Assembly (NCBI GenBank): GCA_003165095.1 | Contig: PLSH01000162.1 | Coordinates: 1-26,955 of the forward strand | DNA from: Acidobacteriaceae bacterium | Lineage (GTDB): Bacteria > Acidobacteriota > Terriglobia > Terriglobales > Acidobacteriaceae | Direction of reading: 5' to 3' | Length of the DNA: 26,955 bases | Shown here: positions 14,531-22,023 of the stretch, in pieces | How positions within the stretch are numbered: position 1 is the first letter of the stretch | Layout: the number at the start of each line of letters is the position of its first letter | Translations under genes and position numbers: made by a program | Notes under the pieces: generated by a model | What the model was told of the DNA's origin: nothing | Databases searched by the model: none | The model's input: only the letters and a program-made list of their open reading frames with translations

Positions 14531-15301
14531 TCAGAGGGCTTCGGCCATCTCTTCGAGAATTGCATGGGCGGCTTCGGCGGGATCGGCTGCCTGGGTGATC
14601 GGACGTCCTACGACGAGGTAGCTGGCGCCCTGGCGCAAGGCGTCGGCGGGCGTGGCGATGCGTTTCTGGTCTCCGGTTTGAGTGCCGGCGGGGCGGATGC
14701 CGGGGATTACGAGGACGCCTTCGGGGCCGGTGAGCACGCGCAGCGATGCAACTTCGCGGGGCGAACAGACGAAGCCGCGGATTCCAGCTTCAAGGCCCAT
14801 CCGAGTCAGAAGCTCAACCTGTTCGGCGGGCGAGCGCTCGAGGCCCACCGCGTTGACCTGCGCCTGATCCATGCTGGTGAGCATGGTCACGGCCAGCAAT
14901 TCCGGCGGGTTTTCAAGGCCGTCCAGCGCGGCTCGCGCGGCCTGGAGCATAGCAGGTCCTCCCGACGCGTGTACGGTCATCATGCGTACGCCAAGCGTGG
15001 CGGCGGAGCGCACCGCTCCAGCCACGGTGTTGGGAATGTCACAGAATTTCAGGTCGAGGAAGATGGAGTGCCCGCGCGCCACCCATTGCTCAAGGACGGC
15101 AGGCCCGGCGGCCACAAAGAGTTCCAGCCCTACCTTGAACCACTGGCAGGAGCGCTCCAGCCGGTTGACCAAGTGAGCGGCCTCGGCCGCGCTGGGCACA
15201 TCGAGAGCTACGATGAGCCGTTTGCGCGCCTCCTCCATGGAGTCCAATTCAGGCGGGAGAACGGCAGAGAAGGTGGGATTCAGCCTTTCCGGAATAGGCA
15301 T
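14531..15301 (-). CDS. pyrF: Orotidine 5'-phosphate decarboxylase, copy 2
   Basis: 256 residues, gap-free against copy 1 (252-1022) and about 82% identical by hand count. Catalytic positions are conserved: Asp34, Lys56, Asp83, Lys85 and Asp88. The residue before Asp88 is Cys87 instead of His87 in copy 1, a second-shell change (DLKFCDI). Divergence is greatest at residues 13-24. ATG 15301 has only a weak AAGA upstream, unlike copy 1. It converges on the zinc-ribbon gene's terminator and is divergent from TPR copy 2 across about 310 bases. Both copies look functional; differential regulation is possible. Confidence 0.95.
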   Translation of the reverse strand: MPIPERLNPTFSAVLPPELDSMEEARKRLIVALDVPSAAEAAHLVNRLERSCQWFKVGLELFVAAGPAVLEQWVARGHSIFLDLKFCDIPNTVAGAVRSAATLGVRMMTVHASGGPAMLQAARAALDGLENPPELLAVTMLTSMDQAQVNAVGLERSPAEQVELLTRMGLEAGIRGFVCSPREVASLRVLTGPEGVLVIPGIRPAGTQTGDQKRIATPADALRQGASYLVVGRPITQAADPAEAAHAILEEMAEAL

Positions 15302-15447
15302 ATTTAAATCTTAAGGCAAAAACGGCTGAGGAAAGCGTGAATAAGCGGCGAAGCCGGGCGCTGGGTGATCCGCTAAGCTGGAGAGGGAGATCCGCCGGGG
15401 TTGGAGATGGAATGAGAACGGCAGACCTATCGTCGTGCCTTTCATTC

Positions 15448-15476
15448 TGTAAATGGTCAAGGCAAAATGATTTACA
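15448..15476. promoter_or_regulatory. Inverted repeat TGTAAAT-N15-ATTTACA
   Basis: Perfect 7-bp arms with their centres 22 bases apart, about two helical turns, the geometry expected for a dimeric regulator binding one face of DNA. It lies between the divergent pyrF and TPR genes, about 140-165 bases upstream of the TPR start. No regulator gene is nearby. Confidence 0.35.
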
Positions 15477-15541
15477 ACCGGTAGCTCGGGCAGCGGCGGG
15501 GTATTGGCGCAGGACGAATGTCGCTTGCGGGGCATCCTACT

Positions 15542-15557
15542 TTTGACGAGCGTCAAA
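15542..15557. promoter_or_regulatory. Palindrome TTTGACG-AG-CGTCAAA
   Basis: Perfect 7-bp arms around AG, about 58 bases upstream of TPR copy 2, where an operator or core promoter element would lie. A related imperfect palindrome sits upstream of TPR copy 1 at 1720-1733, sharing CGTCAAAC on its right side. Confidence 0.35.
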
Positions 15558-15614
15558 CCGACAGGGTTCGCGGATGTATCCGAACGGGTATCCGGGCAGC
15601 AAGGAGATTTCAGC

Positions 15615-16832
15615 TTGAATATGAAGCCGCTTAGGATCGTGGCGTTGGTTCTGGGCCTCGCGTTGCCGGGTGTTGTGCGCTCGACCTGCGCCGCAGATGT
15701 GCACACGAACCCCATGAACTACGATCCGCAGGTTCGCGATGCCTACGAGCATTTCTACAATCTGGACTATCCGGGAGCCGTGGCGCGATTTGAACGCTAC
15801 CACTCCGAGCATCCGGGCGATCCGCAGGCGACGGCTTACCTGTTGAATGCGGTTCTGTTTCAGGAGCTTTACCGGCAGGACCTGCTGGATACCACTTTTT
15901 ACGCCAACGACGGCTTTTTGACCGGGCGGCATGCGACGGAAGAAGACCCGAAGAAGCGGGACGAGATTCTAGGCCTGGCCGACGAGGCGATACGCGAGGC
16001 GGACTGGCGGCTGAGCAAGAATCCCAACGATGTTGACGCTTTGTTTGCGCGCGGCTGGGTGCGCAGCCTGCGGTGCACGTATGTAGCGATGGTAGAGCGG
16101 GCCTATGCCTCGGGCTTCCGATTGGCCACCAAGGCCAGGGACGACGAGCAAAGGGTTCTGGAACTGGACCCGAACTACGTGGACGCGAAGCTGATTTTCG
16201 GGGTATATGAATACGTGGTTGGCGCGCTTCCGTGGCCGTTCAAGCTAATGATAGGCTTTGCCGGCATCACGGGCTCCAAGGCAGATGGTCTGGCGCAGCT
16301 TGAGGACGCCGGCAAGCGGGGAGTGATTACCAGCATGGAGTCGCGCACGGTGATTGCGCTGTTTTTGCGCCGTGAGGCGAAGTACCAGCAGGCCATCCAG
16401 GTGGTGCGCGGCCTGAAGGATCAATATCCGCACGATTTTCTCTTTTGCCTGGAAGAGGCGAACCTGCGCAAGGATGCAGGGGAAGGCATGGTCGCAGTGA
16501 CGGCGTACCGGCAGATTCTGGCCGATAATACGAAGACCGGCTACTTTGCGTCGACACGGCTGGAACTGGCGGAGTTCGGACTGGGCGACGCTCTGCGCGG
16601 GCAGCGCCACTATGCTGAGGCGGCGCAGGCATACGAGCAGGCAGCCGGGACCGTGGGGGTTGGCCCCGAACTCAAGATTCGATCGCTGCTGGACGCCGGC
16701 GAGTGCCGCGACCTGAACAGCGAGCGCGCCCTGGCGGTGCGGGACTACCAGGCGGCTATCGACGCCGGCCCCAACACTTCGCGCGCCGACACGGCCCGCA
16801 AGTGCCTGCGCAGCCCTTACCGCGGAAACTGA
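15615..16832 (+). CDS. Secreted TPR-type repeat protein, copy 2
   Basis: 405 residues from TTG 15615, eight bases after AAGGAG; ATG 15621 two codons on is the alternative, with a long 14-base spacer. A TTG start mirrors copy 1 (1886-3100). The signal peptide has Lys/Arg at its start, the core IVALVLGLALPGVV and a probable cleavage after CAA. The mature protein is colinear with copy 1, with one residue fewer near GRHATEEDP, and about three-quarters identical. Identity is highest in the central and C-terminal blocks (QYPHDFLFCLEEANLRKDAGEGM, GLGDALRGQRHYAEAAQAYEQAA). Such conservation in both copies suggests that both are under selection. Confidence 0.87.
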   Translation: MNMKPLRIVALVLGLALPGVVRSTCAADVHTNPMNYDPQVRDAYEHFYNLDYPGAVARFERYHSEHPGDPQATAYLLNAVLFQELYRQDLLDTTFYANDGFLTGRHATEEDPKKRDEILGLADEAIREADWRLSKNPNDVDALFARGWVRSLRCTYVAMVERAYASGFRLATKARDDEQRVLELDPNYVDAKLIFGVYEYVVGALPWPFKLMIGFAGITGSKADGLAQLEDAGKRGVITSMESRTVIALFLRREAKYQQAIQVVRGLKDQYPHDFLFCLEEANLRKDAGEGMVAVTAYRQILADNTKTGYFASTRLELAEFGLGDALRGQRHYAEAAQAYEQAAGTVGVGPELKIRSLLDAGECRDLNSERALAVRDYQAAIDAGPNTSRADTARKCLRSPYRGN

Positions 16833-16947
16833 GGAAAAGCGATGAAAATGAGCCCGGTCCGACGTTCGCCGAACTGGAGATTGGAACCGGCACGGCTTGA
16901 TTTTCGTATGATCTGGATGAGTGACCTTCCCTGAGGAGAAACAGATT

Positions 16948-17265
16948 ATGGCCGTATTTTGTCAACGCTGCGGAACCGGATTGCCCGGCAGTGCGCGCTT
17001 CTGCTCAAGCTGCGGAGCGACAATTCCCGTGACACAGACCCGGCCGGGCAGGCCGGTGATCCGCCCACGAGCAGGCCGGCAGATTGCCGGCGTTTGCCTG
17101 TCGCTGGCCCAGTCAAACGGGTGGGATGTCTCCGTGGTTCGCATCGTCACCGTGCTGGGCTTCTTCTTTAGCAGCGGATTGGTGGGCGTGGCATACGTGG
17201 CGGCGTGGATCGGCATACCCGAAGAGACAGCAAATCTGCCGGGAGCGTATCCTCCTGGTATATGA
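16948..17265 (+). CDS. Zinc-ribbon + PspC-domain membrane protein
   Basis: 105 residues. Residues 1-25 form a zinc ribbon with CQRC and CSSC. A basic linker (about 33-46) leads to a PspC domain (about 47-95). The domain begins RQIAGVCLSLAQSNGWDVSVVRI, the typical GVCaGla-like signature, and contains a hydrophobic segment (VLGFFFSSGLVGVAYVAAWIGIP) that should span the membrane. PspC proteins are linked to envelope-stress responses; zinc-ribbon fusions are common among uncharacterised members. ATG 16948 follows TGAGGAG with good spacing; an in-frame GTG at 16921 is less likely. The TGA stop overlaps the ATG of the following hydrolase. Confidence 0.85.
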   Translation: MAVFCQRCGTGLPGSARFCSSCGATIPVTQTRPGRPVIRPRAGRQIAGVCLSLAQSNGWDVSVVRIVTVLGFFFSSGLVGVAYVAAWIGIPEETANLPGAYPPGI

Positions 17266-18095
17266 ATGGTGTTTACTTGTCGGACGGAGCGCGGCTTGGT
17301 TACAGCGATTCCGGAGCCGGGCTGGCGGTCGTTTTTCTACACCCCACACCACTTGACCGCGATTATTGGCGTCCGCTCGGTGAGGAGCTTGCAGGGGTGC
17401 GCGCGATTGTTCCGGACCTGCGCGGCCACGGGAGTTCGGAACTGGGCGCGGGACTGCCGGTGGGCGGATTTGCCCGCGTTCCTGACGCGCCAGTGCTGAC
17501 CATGGCGCAACTGGCATCCGATATTCTTGCCCTTCTCGACCATCTTGAATTGAGCAGCGCAGTTTTCTGCAGCTGCTCGATCGGCGGCTACGTTCTGCTG
17601 GAGCTGTGGCGGAGAGCGCCGGAGCGCATGCGCGGGTTGGCTTTTGTGTGCTCCAAACCACAGCCGGATGCGGAAGCCAATCTGGTTAAGCGGGCGGCGA
17701 ACATCGCGCAGGCTCGAGCCGGAGAGACGGCGAAGCTCTTCGATGGCATGGCACGGACGCTGGTCAGCGCAACTTCAAGGCAACGCAACCCATTGATCGC
17801 AGCTGAATTGCGAGCACGCATGACACTTACCCCGGAGGCTCTGGTCGCGGTGCAGGCCGGATTGGGTGCGCGGCCTGACTCCTTGCCCACGGTAGCCACC
17901 ATCAGCGCGCCGGTGCTGGCCATTGCAGGCGGCGAAGACTCTGCAGTGAGTCCCATTGAGATGGAGGCGTTCCGCGGGGCGGCGGGGGAGTGCGAGGCCC
18001 ACCTGCTGCCCGATGCGGGTCACTTTGCAGCGTATGAGCAACCGGAGAAGATAGCTGACCTGGTGGCCAGATGGCTGCGGCAATTTGAAGCATGA
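17262..18095 (+). CDS. Alpha/beta-fold hydrolase
   Basis: 277 residues. The fold markers are clear: FLHPTPLDRDYWRPL (oxyanion loop), VPDLRGHGSSE, the nucleophile elbow with Ser106, Asp226 in GGEDSAVSP and His254 in DAGHFAAYEQP. The elbow reads SCSIGG, so the first small residue is Ser rather than the usual Gly of GxSxG, still compatible with activity. It resembles the 3-oxoadipate enol-lactonase/proline iminopeptidase-like group of the superfamily. Substrate cannot be inferred. ATG 17262 overlaps the PspC gene's stop as ATGA, and no good ribosome site is visible, so expression probably depends on translational coupling. There is no signal peptide, so it is cytosolic. Confidence 0.88.
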   Translation: MNGVYLSDGARLGYSDSGAGLAVVFLHPTPLDRDYWRPLGEELAGVRAIVPDLRGHGSSELGAGLPVGGFARVPDAPVLTMAQLASDILALLDHLELSSAVFCSCSIGGYVLLELWRRAPERMRGLAFVCSKPQPDAEANLVKRAANIAQARAGETAKLFDGMARTLVSATSRQRNPLIAAELRARMTLTPEALVAVQAGLGARPDSLPTVATISAPVLAIAGGEDSAVSPIEMEAFRGAAGECEAHLLPDAGHFAAYEQPEKIADLVARWLRQFEA

Positions 18096-18176
18096 GGATT
18101 GCGCGAATCCTACCTGGCGGTTTGGATCGCTGACAAGGCGCGGCGTGGGATGGTTTACTTTTCGAGGAGGCATTTC

Positions 18177-18707
18177 ATGGGCAATCTTGCAATCGGGAAT
18201 CCGGCCCGGCGCAGATTTTTGCTGGCCATGCCGGCGACCGCGGCGGCAGGTTTCGCATTGGCAGATTCAATGCTGTTTTCAGGCAGCGCGGAAGCGCAGG
18301 ACACGGGTGGAGCTGGAGCGAGAATCTTTACCGCGCAGACCATTCAGGACGACATGAAGGTGCTGGATGCCAACCCTGGGGACAACAAGCTGGTGGAGCA
18401 AAAGACATTCACAGTTGTTCTGACTACTGAGAAGGCCAAGAGCGCGCGGGAGTTCGAGTGGCACGAAGGGCGCGACCACATCCTTCAGATTCTTGACGGA
18501 TCGACGGTAGTCGAAGTGGGCGGAACGCCGAAAAATGGGCGCAAAACGAAGCCGGGAGAGTGGCTGGCGCCGGAGTCAGAGGGAGCCGTCACTTACACGC
18601 TCCGTAAGGGCGACATGCTGGTGATTCCGAGAGGAACGCCGCACCGCCGGCGGACTGCGGCGAGCGTTACGCTGACGCTGATTTCGCCGCAGGGAACGGC
18701 GAGCTAA
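18177..18707 (+). CDS. Tat-exported cupin-domain protein
   Basis: 176 residues from ATG 18177, with GAGGAGG six bases upstream. The N-terminus carries a twin-arginine signal (ARRRFLLAMPATAAAGFALAD, SAEAQ cleavage region), so it is predicted to be exported folded, consistent with a metal-binding cupin. The cupin barrel shows motif 1 in FEWHEGRDHILQILDGSTVVEVGG and motif 2 in GDMLVIPRGTPHRR; histidines in both could bind a metal. The catalytic role is not predictable. It lies 81 bases after the hydrolase and may be cotranscribed. Its stop TAA overlaps the stop of the converging Bax-inhibitor gene within four bases. Confidence 0.87.
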   Translation: MGNLAIGNPARRRFLLAMPATAAAGFALADSMLFSGSAEAQDTGGAGARIFTAQTIQDDMKVLDANPGDNKLVEQKTFTVVLTTEKAKSAREFEWHEGRDHILQILDGSTVVEVGGTPKNGRKTKPGEWLAPESEGAVTYTLRKGDMLVIPRGTPHRRRTAASVTLTLISPQGTAS

Positions 18708-19474
18708 TTCCGGTTGCGCAACTTGGAGAGCAGAATCAGCATCTCCAGGTAGAGCCAGACCAGCGTGACCATGATGCCGAAGGCGCCGTACCACTCCATA
18801 TACTTGGGAGCGCCATAGCTCACGCCCTGCTCGATGAAGTCGAAATCGAGCACCAGGTTGAGTGAGGCGATGGCGACTACGAAGAGGCTGAAAACGATGC
18901 CGATGGGCCCGGAGCCATTTACGGCCGTAAAGTGAATGCCGAAGAAGCCGAGCAGCATTTCGGCCAGGTAGAAGAGCATGATGCCGCCAGTGGCTGCAAT
19001 GACGCCGAGGCGGAACTTCTGCGTGACCTTGATGAGTCCGGAACGGTAGGCCAGCAGGAGCACAAAGAGCGTGCCGAAGGTGAGGCTGACGGCCTGGATT
19101 GCGATGCCGGGATAGCGGGTGTCGAAGATGGCGGACAGGCCGCCGAGCACCATGCCTTCAAGCAGCGCGTAGACGGGCGAGGTGACCGCGGACCACTCCT
19201 TCTTGAAGATGGTGATCATGGCGAAGATCAGCCCGCCGAATGTGCCGATCATCAATTGAGGCGCAACGCTGGACGGATCGTGGGTCTGAAGGAAGGTGTT
19301 CCACGTCCAGTAGGCGGTTGCCAGGGCGCAGAGCAGCAGAATGCCGGTTTTGTTCACGGTGCCGCTGAGGGTCATGCGCGCGGAGGCGTCGATGGCGCCG
19401 CCGTACCGGCTGCTGGAAAGATCGCTGAATGTATTCTGGCCGAGAGCTGGATTGGATGTCTTCATCAGGGGCAT
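18704..19474 (-). CDS. Bax inhibitor-1/YccA family membrane protein
   Basis: 256 residues from ATG 19474 (GGAG eight bases upstream); the frame stays open further upstream but reads like the neighbour's shadow. About 40 soluble residues precede roughly seven membrane segments, for example TGILLLCALATAYWTW, LMIGTFGGLIFAMITIF, YALLEGMVLGGLSAIF, AVSLTFGTLFVLLLAYR, GVIAATGGIMLFYLAEMLLGFF, IGIVFSLFVVAIASLNLVLDF and FGIMVTLVWLYLEMLILL. The DFDFIEQG and EWYGAFGI blocks near the end are characteristic of the YccA-like bacterial group, where paired acidic residues form a pH-sensing latch in related calcium-leak channels. It may interact with FtsH-type proteolysis as E. coli YccA does; that is inference. 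Confidence 0.93.
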   Translation of the reverse strand: MPLMKTSNPALGQNTFSDLSSSRYGGAIDASARMTLSGTVNKTGILLLCALATAYWTWNTFLQTHDPSSVAPQLMIGTFGGLIFAMITIFKKEWSAVTSPVYALLEGMVLGGLSAIFDTRYPGIAIQAVSLTFGTLFVLLLAYRSGLIKVTQKFRLGVIAATGGIMLFYLAEMLLGFFGIHFTAVNGSGPIGIVFSLFVVAIASLNLVLDFDFIEQGVSYGAPKYMEWYGAFGIMVTLVWLYLEMLILLSKLRNRN

Positions 19475-19602
19475 TCGAGTTTCTCCATAGTGCAATACGT
19501 TGGTTGGATTCTGCGATATTCGTGCGGGATTCGGGATCCACTCCATCAATTTTAGATCGAATGAGGGACGGTTTGCAGATAAACCATCGCCTGGGGCCTG
19601 GC

Positions 19603-20550
19603 TCAATCCTGGGCCGGCAAATCGCAGGCGGTTTGGTAGCGGGAGACGGTGGCCATGAGGTTTTCGATGGCATCGACGGGCTGGATTCCGCCGCGGGCTC
19701 CGGCGGCCATGCAGTTCATCGCGGCCGCCGCGCAGGAGAAGTCGAGCTGGCGATCGAGGGGCCAGTCCTGGAGCAAACCGTAGATGAAGCCGGCATGGAA
19801 GATGTCGCCGGCGCCGGTGGTGTCGACGACGGGTACGCAGTAGGCGGAGCTGTGCAGGAACTGCTTGCCGTCGCAGGCGAGCACGCCGTCCTGGCCGAGG
19901 GTTGCGGCGGTCAGCTTGCATCCGTAGCGGGACTGGATGCGGCGGAGGGCGCGCTCGAGGTTCTTGTCTCCCATCAGGCGGCAGGGAAAATCGCGGCTGA
20001 CGATCAGGTAGTCGATGTTGTCGATTAGCTGGTCGACGCCGGGATAGATTTCATCGAGATCGGCGATGACGGGAATGCCCGCGGCGTGAGCCCAGCTTGC
20101 GGCCAGAGTTGCGGCTGCGGTGTCGTGCCCGTCGACGTGGAGGGCGCGGGCGCTTTCGATCCAGGCGCGATCGAGCTCCGCGGGCTGGAGGGCCATGCGC
20201 TCATCTCGCTGGCAGAGGACGGTGCGCTCGCCGCCACCGTCGACCAGAATCAAAGACTGCGGGCTTATGCCTCCGGCGACTTTGATGAGGCGAGCATCGA
20301 CGCCGGCGCGGTCGAAGGCTTCCTGGTGCAGGCGGGAGGCGTCATCGTCGCCCAGCTTGCCCACGTAGCGGGTGCGCAGGCCCCAGGCCTGGCAGGCAAT
20401 CACGGTGGTTGCCGTCTGGCCTCCGGGCATGACGCTGGCGGCGGTGTACTCCATTTTGGAGCCGCGCGCGGGGTAATCGGCGAGGGGAATCAGGGTGTCT
20501 GTGGCATTGAGTCCCACGCCGACCAGATCGACCTTTGCGCAATCAGTCAT
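19603..20550 (-). CDS. PfkB-family carbohydrate/nucleoside kinase
   Basis: 315 residues from ATG 20550; the frame runs on to 20625 without better support. The PfkB (ribokinase) fold shows the N-terminal VDLVGVGLNATDTLIPL, the glycine-rich GGQTATTVIACQAWGLRTRYVGKLGDD, and the C-terminal DTTGAGDIFHAGF, where Asp249 is the catalytic base and GAG forms the anion hole. The enzyme phosphorylates a sugar or nucleoside with ATP in the cytosol. Substrate cannot be fixed from sequence; ribokinase- and sulfofructose-kinase-like members share these motifs. It is divergent from lysA across about 106 bases and lies upstream of the Bax-inhibitor gene on the same strand, with a gap of about 130 bases. Confidence 0.93.
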   Translation of the reverse strand: MTDCAKVDLVGVGLNATDTLIPLADYPARGSKMEYTAASVMPGGQTATTVIACQAWGLRTRYVGKLGDDDASRLHQEAFDRAGVDARLIKVAGGISPQSLILVDGGGERTVLCQRDERMALQPAELDRAWIESARALHVDGHDTAAATLAASWAHAAGIPVIADLDEIYPGVDQLIDNIDYLIVSRDFPCRLMGDKNLERALRRIQSRYGCKLTAATLGQDGVLACDGKQFLHSSAYCVPVVDTTGAGDIFHAGFIYGLLQDWPLDRQLDFSCAAAAMNCMAAGARGGIQPVDAIENLMATVSRYQTACDLPAQD

Positions 20551-20656
20551 TCTTTTTATTGTAATTGGAGGCGTGAGGCTCGGTTCTCCTGGCGGATCGA
20601 GCGCAGCCGAATGCTGTACGCTCAATAGAGTATTTTTCTGTTTTTGGACTGGCTCT

Positions 20657-21946
20657 GTGGATCAACAACTATCATCGCGCCCGTTTCATCATCCGCAGCG
20701 CGGCAGTGCGCTTTATTGCGGCAAGGTTTCGCTTGCGACGCTGGCGCGGCGCTACGGGACGCCGCTTTACGTCTATTCGGGCGATCAGATTGCGGAACGG
20801 ATCAAGCTGTTTCAGCAGGCGCTTGCCGGGCGGGACCACTTGGTGTGCTACGCGGTGAAGGCGAATTCTTCGCTGGCGATTTTGAAGCTGCTGGCGGAGC
20901 GCGGGGCGGGGTTCGACATCGTCTCCGGTGGGGAACTGGAGCGGGTGATGGCCGCCGCGCCTGAGGCTGTGGGGCGGGTGGTGTTTTCCGGGGTTGGCAA
21001 GACGCCGGCGGAGATTGACCTGGCGCTGAAGGCCGGGATCCTCGAGTTCAACGTGGAGAGCGAGGCGGAGCTGGAGTTGCTGGCTGCGCGGGCGCGGAAG
21101 CTGAAGGTGCGGGCGCGGTTTGCGCTGCGCGTGAACCCCGACGTATTTGCCGATACGCATCCGTACATTTCGACAGGGCTGCGTGAGCACAAGTTCGGTA
21201 TCGACATTCGCAAGGCGCCGGCGATCTACAAGCGCGCGGCGGGCAATCGATGGCTTGAGGCGTATGGGGTGAGCGTACACATCGGGTCGCAGATTCGCTC
21301 GGCGGAGCCGTTTGGCGCGGCCATGGAGCGGGTGAGCAAGCTGGTGCGGCAACTGGGACGCGAGGGCATCGCGCTGACGACGGTGGATGCAGGCGGCGGG
21401 CTGGGAATCGATTACCACGGCGCGAGCTTCGACGCGGCGGCCAAGGTGCGGGAGTACGCGGAGGCGCTGGCTGGGGCGCTGGGGGACTTTGATGGGCTAC
21501 TGCTGCTGGAGCCGGGACGTTTTCTGGTGGCACAGGCGGGTGCGCTGGTGGCGCGGGTGCTGCAGGTGAAGGAGAACGGGAAAAAAACATTTGTCATTAC
21601 CGACGCGGCGATGAACGACCTGATTCGTCCGGCGCTTTACCAGGCGCACCACGAGATTGTGCCGGTGCGGCGGAGGGCAGGGAAGGCGCGGATTGTGGAC
21701 GTGGTGGGGCCGGTGTGCGAGACGGGAGACTTTTTTGCTCGCGACCGCGAAATGGCGCGCGTTGTGCCGGGGGACCTGGTGGCGCTGCTCGATGCAGGCG
21801 CGTACGGCATGGCGCAGAGCTCGAACTACAACACGCGGATGCGCGCGGCTGAGGTGCTGGTGGAGGGCGGGAAGGCGCGTCTCATTCGGCGACGGGAGAC
21901 GATGGCTGATTTGCTGGCGCCGGAGATGATTGCCGAAGATCGTTGA
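20657..21946 (+). CDS. lysA: Diaminopimelate decarboxylase
   Basis: 429 residues, usual for LysA. This PLP enzyme decarboxylates meso-diaminopimelate to L-lysine in the cytosol. Lys68 in CYAVKANSS forms the PLP Schiff base. FDIVSGGELERV, HIGSQI, DAGGGLGIDY and EPGRFLVAQAG belong to the barrel and phosphate-binding site. Cys354 in CETGDFFARDRE is the active-site residue contributed across the dimer, and SSNYNTRMRAAEV closes the site. GTG 20657 is the best start by length, with VDQQLSSRPFH then leading in; no strong ribosome site is visible. The frame extends further upstream over the divergent promoter region, which is not coding. Confidence 0.96.
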   Translation: MDQQLSSRPFHHPQRGSALYCGKVSLATLARRYGTPLYVYSGDQIAERIKLFQQALAGRDHLVCYAVKANSSLAILKLLAERGAGFDIVSGGELERVMAAAPEAVGRVVFSGVGKTPAEIDLALKAGILEFNVESEAELELLAARARKLKVRARFALRVNPDVFADTHPYISTGLREHKFGIDIRKAPAIYKRAAGNRWLEAYGVSVHIGSQIRSAEPFGAAMERVSKLVRQLGREGIALTTVDAGGGLGIDYHGASFDAAAKVREYAEALAGALGDFDGLLLLEPGRFLVAQAGALVARVLQVKENGKKTFVITDAAMNDLIRPALYQAHHEIVPVRRRAGKARIVDVVGPVCETGDFFARDREMARVVPGDLVALLDAGAYGMAQSSNYNTRMRAAEVLVEGGKARLIRRRETMADLLAPEMIAEDR

Positions 21947-22023
21947 AATCGCCTTCTCAGGGTGATTAGCTTCGTGCAACGGGCCGCCTGGCCTGCTATG
22001 GTGTTGCGCGAGGGATCTTTCAA

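Larger units (their letters stand above)
15302..15614. other. Divergent intergenic region between pyrF copy 2 and TPR copy 2
   Basis: No gene was seen in these 313 bases. The region must hold the promoters of both divergent genes. Two clear inverted repeats, at 15448-15476 and 15542-15557, are listed separately as operator candidates. Confidence 0.5.

Noticed and set aside
16881..16912. Promoter TTGGAA/TATGAT before the PspC gene
   Set aside because: The spacer is about 20 bases, longer than sigma70 promoters tolerate well, and no better -35 box was found.
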